Shown here: positions 20,092 through 30,611 of the stretch, piece after piece | How the letters are laid out: the number at the start of each line of letters is the position of its first letter | Numbering within the stretch: the stretch's first letter is position 1 | Notes under the pieces: generated by a model | The model's database searches: none | What the model was told of the DNA's origin: nothing | The model's input: the letters and a program-made list of their open reading frames with translations, nothing else | Assembly (NCBI RefSeq): GCF_017299535.1 | Contig: NZ_CP071238.1 | Location: 3,844,001-3,908,000 of the forward strand | Origin: Serratia marcescens subsp. marcescens ATCC 13880 | GTDB lineage: Bacteria > Pseudomonadota > Gammaproteobacteria > Enterobacterales > Enterobacteriaceae | Direction of reading: 5' to 3' | DNA: 64,000 nt | Translations under genes and position numbers: made by a program

Positions 20092-21237
20092 TCAACGGCT
20101 GACGCTGACCGCCGGCGGCCGGATGAACAAGGCCGGCACCGCGACCGCCGCCATCACCCAGAATACCCCGCCCTGCCAATGTTCGAACAGGAACCCGGCA
20201 ATGACCGTCATAACGGCGATGCCGCCGCCCATCGCCAGCGCCGAATACACCGCCTGCAGCCGGATCACCTCTTGCCCCTGACGCGCGGCGATAAAGCGCA
20301 TCGCCGCCAGATGGCAGACGGTGAAGGTGCCGCAGTGCAGGATCTGGATCAGCAGCAGCCAACCCAGCTCGGTGCTGTAGGCCATCAGGCTCCAGCGCAG
20401 CACGCCGCAGCAGGCGGAAAGCAGCAGCAGGTTGCGCGCATTCCAGCGGCGGAACAGCACGTTGCTGCTGGCGAAAATAATCACCTCCGCCACCACGCCA
20501 AGCGACCACAGATAGCCGATGGTCGAGGCCGAATAGCCCGCCTCCTGCCAGTAAATGGAGCCGAAGCTGTAGTAGCCGGCGTGCGCGCCCTGCAGCAGCG
20601 TGACGCACAGCAGGAAGCGCCAGACCGGCCCCTCTTTCAGCAGCGCCCACAGCGAACGCTCGGCCCCGCCGTGCGTGCGCGCTTCGCCCTGCGGCATGAC
20701 GCTCGGCTTCAGCAACATGCCCAGCAGCATCGCCAGCACGCTGAAGATCAGGCTGTAGAGAATGGCGTTATGGCCCCACACCGCCACCAATTGCCCGGTC
20801 AGCGCCGAGCCGATGACGAACGCCAGCGAGCCCCACAACCGCACCCGGCCATAGTCCATGCGGATCTGCTTTTGCCAGGTGGCGGCCAGCGCGTCGGTCA
20901 GCGGCACCAGCGGCGAGAAGAACAGGTTGAACCCCGCTATCACCAGCATCAGCCAGCCCCAACCGTTGCCGAAACAGAAGCCAACCGCGAAGGCCAGGGT
21001 CAGCAGCGCCAGCAGGCGCAGGGCGGAGACCAGATGAGAGGGATCTTTAACGCGGGGAGCAATCAGTAAACTGCCGAGGAAGCGGGCCACCAAACCGGCG
21101 CCGAGCAATATGCCGATGGTTTCGGGCGCGATGCCCTCGCCTTTCAGCCACACGCCCCAGAACGGTAAGAAGATGCCATAGGAAAAGAAGTAGGTGAAAT
21201 AACTGAGCGCGAGCCAACGCGTGGATTGCAGAACCAT
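20092..21237 (-). CDS. hcaT: MFS transporter HcaT (3-phenylpropionate permease family)
   Basis: 381 residues with twelve predicted membrane segments, major facilitator superfamily, LacY/nucleoside-symporter-like group. E. coli HcaT is a probable 3-phenylpropionate:H+ symporter. Start MVLQSTRWLALSYFTYFFSY is characteristic. The E. coli hca catabolic genes are not present next to it here, so the real substrate is open. It abuts csiE tail to tail with no spacer. Confidence 0.88.
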   Translation of the reverse strand: MVLQSTRWLALSYFTYFFSYGIFLPFWGVWLKGEGIAPETIGILLGAGLVARFLGSLLIAPRVKDPSHLVSALRLLALLTLAFAVGFCFGNGWGWLMLVIAGFNLFFSPLVPLTDALAATWQKQIRMDYGRVRLWGSLAFVIGSALTGQLVAVWGHNAILYSLIFSVLAMLLGMLLKPSVMPQGEARTHGGAERSLWALLKEGPVWRFLLCVTLLQGAHAGYYSFGSIYWQEAGYSASTIGYLWSLGVVAEVIIFASSNVLFRRWNARNLLLLSACCGVLRWSLMAYSTELGWLLLIQILHCGTFTVCHLAAMRFIAARQGQEVIRLQAVYSALAMGGGIAVMTVIAGFLFEHWQGGVFWVMAAVAVPALFIRPPAVSVSR

Positions 21238-21351
21238 GATCCCTCCGGAGTGAGGGCAATACTTTGACAGAGCTCACACCGGCCCGCAATCTTCATTCCA
21301 CTTCAATGCGTTAGAGTGCCAGGCAGCTCACAGTTTGCCGCAAGCGGCCAT

Positions 21352-21374
21352 AAAAAAACCCGCCGTAGCGGGTT
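21352..21374 (-). terminator. Rho-independent terminator after glyA
   Basis: On the minus strand AACCCGCTACGGCGGGTT is followed by TTTTTT. It begins 20 bases after the glyA stop codon. Confidence 0.9.
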
Positions 21375-21393
21375 TTGTCAGGCGAAAGCGGGA

Positions 21394-22647
21394 TTAGGCG
21401 TAAACCGGCAGGCGGGCGCAGATATCCAGCACTTTCTTCTTGGTGCGTTCGATGGTGGCTTCATCGTTGATGTTGTCCAGCACATCACAGATCCAACCGG
21501 CCAGTTCGCGCACGTCGGCTTCTTTGAAGCCGCGACGGGTGACGGCCGGGGTGCCGATACGCACGCCGGAGGTGACGAACGGGCTCTTCGGATCGTTCGG
21601 CACGCTGTTTTTGTTGACGGTGATGTTGGCGCGGCCCAGGGCGGCGTCAGCTTCTTTACCGGTCAGGTTTTTGTCGACCAGATCCAGCAGGAACAGGTGG
21701 TTATGGGTGCCGCCGGAGACCACTTTGTAGCCGCGCTGCAGGAACACTTCCACCATCGCCTTGGCGTTGACCGCCACTTGCTGCTGGTAAACCTTGAACT
21801 CAGGCTCCATCGCTTCTTTCAGCGCCACCGCCTTGCCGGCGATCACGTGCATCAGCGGGCCGCCCTGGCCGCCAGGGAACACGGCGGAGTTCAGCTTCTT
21901 GTACAGCTCTTCATCGCCGCCCTTCGCCAGGATCAGGCCGCCGCGCGGGCCCGCCAGGGTTTTGTGGGTGGTGGTGGTGACGATGTGCGCGTGCGGCACC
22001 GGGTTCGGGTACACGCCGGCGGCGATCAGGCCGGCCACGTGCGCCATGTCGACGAACAGGTAAGCGCCGATGCTGTCGGCGATTTCGCGCATTTTGGCCC
22101 AGTCAACCACGCCAGAGTAGGCGGAGAAGCCGCCGATGATCATTTTCGGCTTGTGGGTTTGCGCCTGTTTGGCCAGATCGTCATAGTCGATTTGACCTTT
22201 GTCGTCGATACCGTAAGGCACCACGTTATACAGTTTGCCGGACAGGTTAACCGGGGAACCGTGGGTCAGGTGGCCGCCGTGCGCCAGGTTCATGCCCAGA
22301 ATGGTGTCGCCCGGCTGCAGCAGCGCGGTGTAAACGGCGAAGTTAGCCTGGGAGCCGGAGTGCGGCTGCACGTTGGCGTAATCGGCGCCGAACAATTCTT
22401 TGGCGCGGTCGATAGCCAACTGCTCAACGATATCCACGTATTCGCAGCCGCCGTAGTAACGCTTGCCCGGATAGCCTTCAGCGTATTTGTTGGTCAGCTG
22501 GGAACCCTGAGCCTGCATTACGCGCGGGCTGGTGTAGTTCTCAGACGCGATCAGCTCGATGTGCTCTTCCTGACGCACCACTTCCTGCTCCATGGCACGC
22601 CACAGTTCCGCATCGTAATCGGCAATGTTCATTTCACGCTTTAACAT
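21394..22647 (-). CDS. glyA: Serine hydroxymethyltransferase
   Basis: 417 residues, the E. coli length. A PLP enzyme that interconverts serine plus tetrahydrofolate with glycine plus 5,10-methylene-THF, the main source of one-carbon units. The PLP lysine is in [15 protein letters not shown]. Start [16 protein letters not shown] is conserved. It is divergent from hmp; a PurR-like operator lies about 120 bases upstream, consistent with purine-linked control. Confidence 0.98.
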   Translation of the reverse strand: MLKREMNIADYDAELWRAMEQEVVRQEEHIELIASENYTSPRVMQAQGSQLTNKYAEGYPGKRYYGGCEYVDIVEQLAIDRAKELFGADYANVQPHSGSQANFAVYTALLQPGDTILGMNLAHGGHLTHGSPVNLSGKLYNVVPYGIDDKGQIDYDDLAKQAQTHKPKMIIGGFSAYSGVVDWAKMREIADSIGAYLFVDMAHVAGLIAAGVYPNPVPHAHIVTTTTHKTLAGPRGGLILAKGGDEELYKKLNSAVFPGGQGGPLMHVIAGKAVALKEAMEPEFKVYQQQVAVNAKAMVEVFLQRGYKVVSGGTHNHLFLLDLVDKNLTGKEADAALGRANITVNKNSVPNDPKSPFVTSGVRIGTPAVTRRGFKEADVRELAGWICDVLDNINDEATIERTKKKVLDICARLPVYA

Positions 22648-22767
22648 CCGGCATCTCCTGACTTAAATCAGCTAACTAAAAAATCACCAAATAACTACCC
22701 GTTTGGGTTCTGGGCCACAGTGTAAACCGTTTCGCCCCACCGAAGATAGGTCTTGACAGAGGTTTTT

Positions 22768-22783
22768 ACGCAAACGATTGGCA
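22768..22783 (-). promoter_or_regulatory. PurR-like operator of glyA
   Basis: The minus strand reads TGCCAATCGTTTGCGT, close to the PurR consensus ACGCAAACGTTTGCGT in its right half and closely similar to the E. coli glyA operator. It lies about 120 bases upstream of the glyA start. Confidence 0.7.
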
Positions 22784-22942
22784 TAAGGCGGCGCAAGGCT
22801 TTGATCCGCGAAACGCTCCCGTTTATCAACGGACATTTCCTCATGCGAACAATGCGCTTTTTTCATGTTCTGTGAGCGCGATCGACGCCCGAAGAACACC
22901 GCAACGAAAACAAGGGTATTTACAAGCGGCGCGGAACCCAAT

Positions 22943-22966
22943 AAGATGCATTTAAAATACATCATT
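22943..22966 (+). promoter_or_regulatory. NsrR operator of hmp
   Basis: The arms AAGATGCATTT and AAATACATCATT form the near-palindrome typical of NsrR sites (AAGATGYATTT repeats). It lies 39-62 bases upstream of the hmp start. NsrR is the nitric-oxide-sensitive repressor of hmp in enterobacteria. Confidence 0.85.
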
Positions 22967-23004
22967 ACAATTTTCGTCAAGATCCCAACCCAAGGAGCGC
23001 CCCC

Positions 23005-24195
23005 ATGCTGGATAGCCAAACCATCGCCACCGTGAAATCCACCATTCCCCTGCTGGCAGCAACCGGGCCGAAGCTGACCGCCCACTTTTACGATCGCATG
23101 TTCGCCCACAACCCGGAATTGAAAGACATTTTCAATATGAGCAATCAGCGCAACGGCGATCAGCGTCAGGCGCTGTTCGACGCCATCTGCGCCTATGCCG
23201 CCAACATCGAGAACCTGGCGGCGCTGCTGCCGGCGGTGGAGCGCATCGCGCAGAAGCACACCAGCTTCAATATCCAGCCGGAGCAGTACCAAATCGTCGG
23301 CGGTCACCTGCTGGCGACGCTGGACGAAATGTTCAGCCCGGGCCAGGAAGTCTTGGACGCCTGGGGCAAAGCCTACGGCGTGCTGGCCAACGTATTTATC
23401 CAGCGTGAAGAGCAGATTTATCAGCAAAGCGAAACCGACAACGGCGGCTGGCGCGATCTGCGCGCATTCCGCATCCTGAAGAAACAGCCGCAGAGCGACG
23501 TGATCTGCAGCTTCGTGCTGGCGCCGGTGGACGGCGGCCGGGTGGCGGACTTCAAACCGGGGCAATACCTGGCGGTTTACATCAAGCACGACAGCCTGGA
23601 GCATCAGGAAATTCGCCAGTACTCGCTGACCACCTCGCCGAACGGCGAGTTCTACCGCATCGCGGTGAAGCGTGAAGATCAGGGTAAAGTGTCCAACTAC
23701 CTGCACCAGCAGGCGCAGGAAGGCGACGTGATCTACATCGCCCCGCCGCACGGCGACTTCTTCTTCGACGTGACGCCGACTACGCCGGTGGCGCTGATCT
23801 CCGCCGGCGTCGGCCAAACCCCAATGCTCGGCATGCTCAACACCCTGCACGACAGCCAACATCAGGCGCAGGTCCACTGGCTGCACGCGGCGGAAAACGG
23901 CAGCGTGCACGCCTTTGCCGATGAAGTGGCGGATATTGCCGGGCGCATGCCGAATCTGAGTCGCCATGTGTGGTACCGCGAGCCGGGTGCCGATGACGTG
24001 GAAGGCCGCGACTACCACAGCCGCGGATTGATGGATTTGAGCGCGCTGCAAGGCAGCCTGGCCGATCCGCAGATGCACTATTACTTCTGCGGCCCGGTGG
24101 CCTTCATGCAGTTCGTGGGCAAACAGCTGCTGGAGATGGGGGTAGAGGCCGAGCGCATCCACTACGAATGCTTCGGCCCGCATAAAGTGCTGTAA
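23005..24195 (+). CDS. hmp: Flavohemoprotein Hmp (nitric oxide dioxygenase)
   Basis: 396 residues. Hmp converts NO and O2 to nitrate with NAD(P)H and protects against nitrosative stress. It has an N-terminal globin domain with proximal His85 (RIAQKHTSF), an FAD domain with [11 protein letters not shown], and a C-terminal NAD domain with [13 protein letters not shown] good ribosome site (AAGGAG) precedes the ATG. Expression is probably under NsrR, given the site upstream. Confidence 0.97.
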   Translation: MLDSQTIATVKSTIPLLAATGPKLTAHFYDRMFAHNPELKDIFNMSNQRNGDQRQALFDAICAYAANIENLAALLPAVERIAQKHTSFNIQPEQYQIVGGHLLATLDEMFSPGQEVLDAWGKAYGVLANVFIQREEQIYQQSETDNGGWRDLRAFRILKKQPQSDVICSFVLAPVDGGRVADFKPGQYLAVYIKHDSLEHQEIRQYSLTTSPNGEFYRIAVKREDQGKVSNYLHQQAQEGDVIYIAPPHGDFFFDVTPTTPVALISAGVGQTPMLGMLNTLHDSQHQAQVHWLHAAENGSVHAFADEVADIAGRMPNLSRHVWYREPGADDVEGRDYHSRGLMDLSALQGSLADPQMHYYFCGPVAFMQFVGKQLLEMGVEAERIHYECFGPHKVL

Positions 24196-24202
24196 TGCGT
24201 GC

Positions 24203-24228
24203 GGAGCGCGGCCGTCAAGCCGCGCTCC
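24203..24228. terminator. Hairpin between hmp and the cytochrome c gene
   Basis: A perfect 10-bp stem GGAGCGCGGC / GCCGCGCTCC with a 6-base loop lies between the two convergent genes. The plus strand continues CTCTTCATTTC, a weak T-run. It probably ends hmp transcription and may serve the opposite strand. Confidence 0.65.
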
Positions 24229-24232
24229 CTCT

Positions 24233-25417
24233 TCATTTCGCCTGCAGTTGGCGCGCGTCCTGGACCTGCAGCGCCGTCACCGGCGCCGCCTGGTTGCCCC
24301 AGCTTCCCCGCAGATAGCTCATCAGATCCGCCGCTTGACGATCGTTCAACGCCCAGCCGTAGGCCGGCATGTCGAACGCCATCGCCTGCTGCGTGATCGG
24401 CGTATGCGCCCCTTCCAGCACCACCCGCAGCGCGGTCAGCGGATTGTCCGCCGTTACCGTGGCGTTGCCCGCCAGCGCCGGAATGGCGAAGTCGGTGCCT
24501 TCACCTTTATTGCCGTGGCAGGTCGAGCAGTACATCGCATAGGTCGCCTTGCCGCCCGAATTATCCGCCTGCACGGCAGGCGCAGCGGCTTTGGCGGCGG
24601 TGTCCGGCGCCAGGCTGCGCAGGTACACCGCGATGGCGTTCAGATCGCCGTCGCTGAGGTACTGCGTGCTGTGGGTCACCACCTCGCTCATCGGCCCGGC
24701 GACCGCCGCATGGCGGCTGCGGCCGGTCTTCAGCAGCGCCGTCACCTCTTCCGGCGGCAGCCCGCGCAGATTGGAGGCGTACCAGCCGTCCAGCTCGGCG
24801 CCGCTCAGGAACACCGGTTCCTTGCCGTCCAGCCCCTTCTCCTGCATCGCCCAGCCGCGCGGCGTATGGCAGCTGCCGCAGTGGCCCGCGCCCTGCACCA
24901 GATAAGCGCCGCGGTTCCACTCGGCGCTTTGCTGCGGATCCGCCTGATACGGCTGGTCGTCGTGGAACAGCTGGTTCCACACCGCCAGCGGCCAACGCAT
25001 CGACAGCGGCCAGCTGATGTCGCTGTCCCGGTTGGCGACGTTCTGCGCCGGCACCTCATTCATCAGATAGTCATACAGCGCGCGCATGTCTTCCGCGCTC
25101 ATTTTGGCGTACGAGGTGTACGGCATCGCCGGGTAGAGCCGGTGGCCGTCTTTGGCCACCCCCTGACGCATGGCGCGATCGAACTCCTCGAACGAATAGG
25201 CGCCGATGCCGTGCAGCTTGTCCGGCGTGATGTTGGTGGCGTAGATAGCCCCGAGCGGCGTCGGAAACTTCATGCCGCCCGCCAATTCTGCGCCGCCCGG
25301 CGCGGTATGGCAGGCGGTGCAGTCACCGGCTTTGGCGACGTATTCACCGGCCGACATCGCCTGGGCCGAGCCGCCGGCGGCCAACAGGCTCAACAGGTAC
25401 AGCGAGCGCAGACTCAT
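24233..25417 (-). CDS. Triheme cytochrome c, likely electron acceptor of spermidine dehydrogenase
   Basis: 394 residues with a Sec signal peptide (MSLRSLYLLSLLAAGGSAQA). Three CxxCH heme sites are visible: CTACH (33-37), CGSCH (180-184) and CSTCH (297-301), one per cytochrome domain. The layout matches the cytochrome subunits of periplasmic alcohol and gluconate dehydrogenases, which pass electrons to ubiquinone or an oxidase. Its ATG overlaps the spermidine dehydrogenase stop by 4 bases (ATGA), so the two are translated together. No C-terminal membrane anchor is evident. The role as partner is inferred from context. Confidence 0.85.
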   Translation of the reverse strand: MSLRSLYLLSLLAAGGSAQAMSAGEYVAKAGDCTACHTAPGGAELAGGMKFPTPLGAIYATNITPDKLHGIGAYSFEEFDRAMRQGVAKDGHRLYPAMPYTSYAKMSAEDMRALYDYLMNEVPAQNVANRDSDISWPLSMRWPLAVWNQLFHDDQPYQADPQQSAEWNRGAYLVQGAGHCGSCHTPRGWAMQEKGLDGKEPVFLSGAELDGWYASNLRGLPPEEVTALLKTGRSRHAAVAGPMSEVVTHSTQYLSDGDLNAIAVYLRSLAPDTAAKAAAPAVQADNSGGKATYAMYCSTCHGNKGEGTDFAIPALAGNATVTADNPLTALRVVLEGAHTPITQQAMAFDMPAYGWALNDRQAADLMSYLRGSWGNQAAPVTALQVQDARQLQAK

Positions 25418-27324
25418 GCTCCCTCCTTGGCGGCAATCTTGCCGTAGGCCAGTTCATTCACCGCACGCCACGCCTGATCGATCGCCGAGTTAGCGTACGG
25501 GCTCCAGTCGGCATCGGAGTTGGCGATAGCGATCTTGCCGATCGGCTGCCGCGCCGTTTCGATGATTTTCTTGGCTTCGTCTTCGTCATCAAACAGCCCG
25601 TTAAGGAAGTAGGAGTAACCGTGTGACCAGCGGTTGACAGTGATCGCCTGAATGTCGCGCTGATGATCGAAACCGGCCTCGCCCAGCATGCCCTGCAGCT
25701 GTTCGCGGATCATCTGTTCGTGCACTTCGAACGGCGTGCCCAGCAGCAGCGCGCGCCCTTTGCGCGACTGTTCGCGCGTGCTGAGGCCGCTGCCCGGCAG
25801 CGTCGGCACATACACCATATGCAGGCCGATCGGCCGATCCGGATCGCGCGGGTGCTGATAGCCGCCCATGCTCACCGGATAGTCCAGCTTCACGCGGCTG
25901 TACGGCGCGGCCGGCGAATAGACCTCGTGCACGCCCAGCTTGATGAACGGCTGCCAGTTGCGGATCACCACCTTGCTGTACACCAGCGGCGCCTTGACGT
26001 TCTGCTTCAGCGCCTCCTGCTGCTCGTGCGCCATCTCCGGCACCAGATACGGGATCATCATGTTGTAGCCGGCCATCACCACCTGTCCGGCGCGCACTTT
26101 GGTCATCTTCTCGCCGGTCATGTAGGTGACTTCCACCTTGTCGCCGACGTTGGCCGCGTGCAGCCCGGTGCTGTTCAAACGCAGCTTCACCGGCGATTCC
26201 GGCCGATCGAGCTGGCTGTAGTCGAATTTGGCCAGCACCACATCGTTCATGTCCTTGCCGGCCGGCGCCACCGCCGGGATCAGTTGGCGCACCATCAGGC
26301 GCGCCAGCGTGGCGTTGCCGTCCGGGAAGTGGAACACGTAAGGATCGTCGAGATCCGCCTGCGACTCTTCGTCCAGCGGCGGCAGATTCATGCCGTTCAG
26401 GCCCGGCAGATCGCAAATGCGCGCATCGCTGCACGACGTGCCGTCGATGCCCACCGCCTGAAAATCGTTGGTGGTCTGCTGGAAATAACGGATCGCCAGT
26501 TCGCTCAGGCCCACCTTCTCGCGCAGGAACTGGGTGTAGCTGTGGCTGTCGAGCCAGTCGACCTTCTGCTCCAGCGTCATCTCCGGCAGATAGTCTTTCT
26601 CCACCGTGTGCAGCGCGATCAGCGCCTGGCGATCGCTTTCCGGCAGCGGGAAATCGCCGATGAACGCTTCATAAGAGCGGCCATTGAGGCGATCGCGCGG
26701 AATGTCGTCCGCCACCGTGCGGCCCGGATCGCCGCTCACCACCTTGTCGACGCCGAAGTTCTTGCGATCGAAGTAAACCCCGCGGCTCAAATTCAAATCC
26801 GGGTAGAAGGTGGTGTCGAAAGCCTGCTCCAGTTGATCGATATCGACGCCGAGCTTGCGCAGCAGCCCCATCGCCACCGGGCTGAAGTTGGAGCGCGGCG
26901 ACTGCAGCGATTCGCTGCCGCCGTAGCCGAGCAGCATGCCGTCGTCGCTGTTGAACTCGTTGCGCTTGGCGTGGCCGCCGAAGTCGTCGTGGTTGTCGAT
27001 CAAAAGAATGCGCTGCCGCTCGCCTTTCAGCTGCTGCCAGAAACAGGCGGCCGCCAGCCCGCTGATGCCGGCGCCCACCACCACCAGATCGAACTCTTCA
27101 ACGGCGGGCACGCTGCCGAAATCAAAGGTTTTGCCGTCGCGCCCCAGCTGGTGCGCATGCTCGAACGAGCCCGGATGATTGCCCCGCAGCCCGGTCAGCG
27201 CCGGCGGATAGTACAGGGTTTGATTGGCGGTTTGCGGCGACGCGCGCAAGATTTGCAGCGGCGTCAACCCGGCGGCGATGGTGATCGCCACTCCGTTGAG
27301 AAAATCTCGTCTGGTGATACCCAT
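25414..27324 (-). CDS. spdH: Spermidine dehydrogenase SpdH-like, Tat-exported flavoprotein
   Basis: 636 residues. The N-terminus MGITRRDFLNGVAITIAAG has a twin-arginine motif (RRDFL, 5-9), so the folded protein is likely exported. An FAD-binding fold follows: VVVGAGISGLAA at 81-92 and the second strand LLIDNHDDFGGHAKRNEF from about 107. Spermidine dehydrogenase from Serratia marcescens is known as an FAD and heme enzyme that yields 1,3-diaminopropane and 4-aminobutyraldehyde; Pseudomonas SpdH is a homologue of this type. No CxxCH is present in this chain, so heme c would come from the neighbour. Identity rests on family recognition plus the polyamine neighbours. Confidence 0.78.
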   Translation of the reverse strand: MGITRRDFLNGVAITIAAGLTPLQILRASPQTANQTLYYPPALTGLRGNHPGSFEHAHQLGRDGKTFDFGSVPAVEEFDLVVVGAGISGLAAACFWQQLKGERQRILLIDNHDDFGGHAKRNEFNSDDGMLLGYGGSESLQSPRSNFSPVAMGLLRKLGVDIDQLEQAFDTTFYPDLNLSRGVYFDRKNFGVDKVVSGDPGRTVADDIPRDRLNGRSYEAFIGDFPLPESDRQALIALHTVEKDYLPEMTLEQKVDWLDSHSYTQFLREKVGLSELAIRYFQQTTNDFQAVGIDGTSCSDARICDLPGLNGMNLPPLDEESQADLDDPYVFHFPDGNATLARLMVRQLIPAVAPAGKDMNDVVLAKFDYSQLDRPESPVKLRLNSTGLHAANVGDKVEVTYMTGEKMTKVRAGQVVMAGYNMMIPYLVPEMAHEQQEALKQNVKAPLVYSKVVIRNWQPFIKLGVHEVYSPAAPYSRVKLDYPVSMGGYQHPRDPDRPIGLHMVYVPTLPGSGLSTREQSRKGRALLLGTPFEVHEQMIREQLQGMLGEAGFDHQRDIQAITVNRWSHGYSYFLNGLFDDEDEAKKIIETARQPIGKIAIANSDADWSPYANSAIDQAWRAVNELAYGKIAAKEGA

Positions 27325-27409
27325 ATAGGCTTCCTTTCAATTTTTATTATCATCAGCCGGCCGGAGCCGGCTCGAAGGCCGCGCTATTGTGCGGATAATT
27401 ACTGTAAAA

Positions 27410-28834
27410 TCAATGTTTGAACATGACATGACGAATAGCCGTGTAATCCTCCAGCCCGTACATCGACATATCCTTGCCGTAGCCGGACAATTTCTGGCCG
27501 CCGTGCGGCATTTCGCTCACCAGCATGAAGTGGGTGTTCACCCAGGTGCAGCCGTATTGCAGGCGGGCGCTTAAGCGATGCGCGCGGCCCACGTCGCGGG
27601 TCCACACGGACGACGCCAGGCCGTAGTTGGATTCGTTCGCCCAGGCCAGCACCTGCTCTTCGTCGTCGAACGGCGTCACCGTCACCACCGGGCCGAACAC
27701 TTCGCGCTGCACGATCTCATCGTCCTGGCGCGCGCCGGCCAACAGCGTCGGCTGGAAGTAATAGCCCGGCCCTTTCACCTTCTCGCCGCCGGTCACCACC
27801 TGCACGTGCGGCAACGCTTTGGCGCGCTCGACAAAACCGGCCACCCGCTCCAGATGCTGGGCGGTAATCAACGGCCCCAGCTCGGTGCTCTCGTCGTCCG
27901 GCGCGCCGATCTTCAGGCTGGCCACCGCCTCGCCCAACCGCTTGACCAGCTCGGGATAAATGTTTTTCTGCGCGTAGATGCGGCAGGCGGCGGTGCAATC
28001 CTGCCCGGCGTTGTAGAAACCGAAGCCGCGAATGCCGTCCACCACCTGCTGCAGATCGGCGTCGTCGAACACCAGCACCGGCGCCTTGCCGCCCAGCTCC
28101 ATATGGGTGCGCTTAATGCCGGCGGCGGTGTGGGCGATAATGTGCTCACCGGTGGCGATCGACCCGGTCAGCGACACCATGCGCACCTTGTCATGCCCGG
28201 TCAGCCGATCGCCAACGCTGGCGCCGCGCCCGAACAGCACGTTGAGCACGCCCGGCGGGAACAGCCCGGCGGCCAATTCGGCCAGTTTGAAGGTGGTCAG
28301 CGGCGTCTGCTCCGACGGCTTGATCACCACGCAGTTGCCCGCCGCCAGCGCCGGCGCCAGTTTCCAGGCCGCCATCATCAGCGGGTAGTTCCACGGGGCG
28401 ATCGAAGCCACCACGCCGAGCGGATCGCGGCGGATCATCGAGGTATGCCCGGCCAGATACTCGCCGGCCGCCATGCCGGTCAGGCAGCGGCTGGCCCCGG
28501 CGAAGAAGCGAAACACGTCGGCCACCGCCGGCAGTTCGTCATTCAATACGCAGTGATAAGGCTTGCCGCAGTTGAGCGACTCCAGCCTGGCGAAGGTCTC
28601 GGCATGCTCGTCGATCAGATCCGCCAGCTTGAGCAGATGCTCGGCGCGCTCCTTCGGCGTGGTTTGCCCCCAGGCGGCGAACGCGGCGTCCGCCGCCAGC
28701 ACCGCGCGATCGACCTGCTCCGGGCTGGCCTCCGCCACCTGCGCGATCACTTCGCCGGTCGCCGGGTTATACACCGGCTGGGTCGCGCCCTGGCCGTTCA
28801 CCAGTTGGCCGTCAATCAACAGTTGGCTTTGCAT
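27410..28834 (-). CDS. patD: 4-aminobutyraldehyde dehydrogenase PatD (YdcW)
   Basis: 474 residues, the length of E. coli PatD. It oxidises 4-aminobutyraldehyde to GABA with NAD+ in putrescine degradation. The general base Glu246 (MELGGKAPV) and catalytic Cys280 ([11 protein letters not shown]) are at the E. coli positions. It lies 35 bases after ydcV, completing a ydcSTUV-patD operon as in E. coli, but spdH follows 85 bases downstream. A second paralogue is at 32922-34385. Confidence 0.9.
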   Translation of the reverse strand: MQSQLLIDGQLVNGQGATQPVYNPATGEVIAQVAEASPEQVDRAVLAADAAFAAWGQTTPKERAEHLLKLADLIDEHAETFARLESLNCGKPYHCVLNDELPAVADVFRFFAGASRCLTGMAAGEYLAGHTSMIRRDPLGVVASIAPWNYPLMMAAWKLAPALAAGNCVVIKPSEQTPLTTFKLAELAAGLFPPGVLNVLFGRGASVGDRLTGHDKVRMVSLTGSIATGEHIIAHTAAGIKRTHMELGGKAPVLVFDDADLQQVVDGIRGFGFYNAGQDCTAACRIYAQKNIYPELVKRLGEAVASLKIGAPDDESTELGPLITAQHLERVAGFVERAKALPHVQVVTGGEKVKGPGYYFQPTLLAGARQDDEIVQREVFGPVVTVTPFDDEEQVLAWANESNYGLASSVWTRDVGRAHRLSARLQYGCTWVNTHFMLVSEMPHGGQKLSGYGKDMSMYGLEDYTAIRHVMFKH

Positions 28835-28869
28835 AGGGTTATCCTTTTATCAGAGGTCGGGTAAGGAAA

Positions 28870-29676
28870 TTATTTGCCGCTGCCGGCGACGCTTTCCCCA
28901 CCTTTGGTCAGGTAGTAAGCGCCGAGGATCGGCAGCATGGTCAACAGCATCACCGACAGCGCCACCACGTTGGTGATTGGCACGTCGCGCGGGCGGCCGA
29001 GCTGGTTCAGCAGCCACAGCGGCAGCGTGCGCTCGTGGCCGGCGGTAAAGGTGGTCACGATGATTTCATCGAACGACAGCGCAAACGCCAGCATGCCGCC
29101 GGCCAGCAGCGCCGAGCCGAGGTTCGGCAGGATCACATAGCGGAAGGTTTGCCAGCCGTCGGCGCCGAGATCCATCGACGCTTCGATCAGGCTGTACGAG
29201 GTACGGCGGAATCGGGCGATGACGTTGTTGAACACGATCACCACGCAGAACGTCGCATGGCCGACGACGATGGTCAGGATGCCCGGCTCGATGTTCAGCG
29301 CCTTGAACGCCGCCAGCAGCGCCAGGCCGGTGACGATCCCCGGCAGCGCGATCGGCAGCAGCAACAGCAGCGAAATGCTGTCTTTGCCGAAGAAATCGCG
29401 CCGATACAGCGCCGCCGCCGCCAGGGTGCCGAGCACCAGCGCGATGGCGGTCGCCAGGCAGGCGATCTGCGCCGACAGCAGCACCGCATCGAGGATGTCC
29501 TGCCGTCCGGCGGCGACGTTAAACCAGTGCAGCGTGAAGCCCTTCGGCGGGAAGCTGAAGGCCGCGTCCTCGGTGTTGAAGGCGTAGATGGCGATGATCG
29601 CCAACGGGAAATGCAGGAAGACAAGTCCGCCCCAGGCGGCCAGCTTCAGCCCTAAGGGCGCGCGTTCAGAGTGCAT
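28870..29676 (-). CDS. ydcV: ABC transporter permease YdcV
   Basis: 268 residues, six predicted membrane segments, MetI-like permease fold of the PotC type. The EAA loop, which contacts the ATPase, is visible at [20 protein letters not shown]. With YdcU it forms the channel of a polyamine-type importer. The start overlaps ydcU by 11 bases, consistent with coupled translation. Confidence 0.88.
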   Translation of the reverse strand: MHSERAPLGLKLAAWGGLVFLHFPLAIIAIYAFNTEDAAFSFPPKGFTLHWFNVAAGRQDILDAVLLSAQIACLATAIALVLGTLAAAALYRRDFFGKDSISLLLLLPIALPGIVTGLALLAAFKALNIEPGILTIVVGHATFCVVIVFNNVIARFRRTSYSLIEASMDLGADGWQTFRYVILPNLGSALLAGGMLAFALSFDEIIVTTFTAGHERTLPLWLLNQLGRPRDVPITNVVALSVMLLTMLPILGAYYLTKGGESVAGSGK

Positions 29677-30610
29677 CGAAAGCCCCCAGACGTTTGACGA
29701 TGGAAAGGTAGATGGCGATCAGGACGATCGGCACCAGCGTAAAGGCCGCGGCCATCGGCATATTGCCGATCGCGCCCTGCTGGGCGTAGACCATGCTGCC
29801 GATGAAATAGCCCGGCGGCCCCACCAGCTGCGGCACGATAAAGTCGCCCAGCGTCAGTGAGAAGGTGAAGATCGATCCGGCGGCGATGCCCGGCACCGCC
29901 AGCGGCAAAATGACATGGCGGAAGGTCTGCGCCGGCCGGGCGCCCAGATCCGCCGAGGCGTGCAGCAGCGAGGGCGGCAGGCGCTCCAGCGCCGCCTGGA
30001 TCGGCAGGATCATGAACGGCAGCCAGATATAGACGAACACCAGAAAACGCCCCAGCCCCGAGGTCGACAGCGTGTTGCCGCCGACGCCGGGCACCGTCAA
30101 CAGCGACGCCAACAACGGCTCCAGCCCCAGGTGCTGCAGGAACCACTGCGCCACGCCGTCTTTCGCCAGCAGCAAAGTCCAGGCATAGGCTTTAACGATA
30201 TAGCTGGCCCACATCGGCATCATCACCGCGATGTAAAAGAACGCCTTGACGCGGCCGCTGGTGTAGCGCGCCATGTAATAGGCGATCGGGAACGCCAGCG
30301 CCGCGCTGGCCAGCGACACCAGCACCGCCATGGTCAACGTGCGCAGGATGATGTCGTAGTTGGCCGGGTTGAACAACGCCGCCAGGTTGGCGAAGGTCAG
30401 ATCCGGCGTCACCGCCATGGTGAAATCGTCGAAGGTGTAAAACCCTTGCCACAGCAGCGTCAGCAGCGAACCGAGGTAGACCGCGCCGAACCACAGCAGC
30501 GGCGGCACCAGCAGTAACAGCAGATACAGCGTCGGCCGGCGATAGAGCCAGGTCGACAGCGCGCGCACGGTACCGCCGCGCGCCGGGGGGGAATCGATGC
30601 TCATGTCCAT
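29666..30610 (-). CDS. ydcU: ABC transporter permease YdcU
   Basis: 314 residues, six predicted membrane segments, PotB-type permease. The EAA-like loop reads [20 protein letters not shown]. Start is Met1 or Met3 ([13 protein letters not shown]). It begins one base after the ydcT stop and overlaps ydcV by 11 bases, so T, U and V are made as one unit. Confidence 0.88.
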   Translation of the reverse strand: MDMSIDSPPARGGTVRALSTWLYRRPTLYLLLLLVPPLLWFGAVYLGSLLTLLWQGFYTFDDFTMAVTPDLTFANLAALFNPANYDIILRTLTMAVLVSLASAALAFPIAYYMARYTSGRVKAFFYIAVMMPMWASYIVKAYAWTLLLAKDGVAQWFLQHLGLEPLLASLLTVPGVGGNTLSTSGLGRFLVFVYIWLPFMILPIQAALERLPPSLLHASADLGARPAQTFRHVILPLAVPGIAAGSIFTFSLTLGDFIVPQLVGPPGYFIGSMVYAQQGAIGNMPMAAAFTLVPIVLIAIYLSIVKRLGAFDAL

Positions 30611-30611
30611 C

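Larger units (their letters stand above)
22648..23004. other. Divergent control region between glyA and hmp (357 bases)
   Basis: There is no gene here. It holds a PurR-like operator (22768-22783) for glyA and an NsrR-type site (22943-22966) for hmp. A MetR site, expected between glyA and hmp from E. coli, is not clear by eye. Confidence 0.7.

Noticed and set aside
22684..24183. 499-codon open frame opposite hmp
   Set aside because: Antisense shadow of hmp, no ribosome site, no known motif.
27358..27376. GC hairpin (AGCCGGC / GCCGGCT) between patD and spdH considered as a terminator
   Set aside because: No T-run on either strand; at most an attenuating stem, so the cluster is still taken as one unit.
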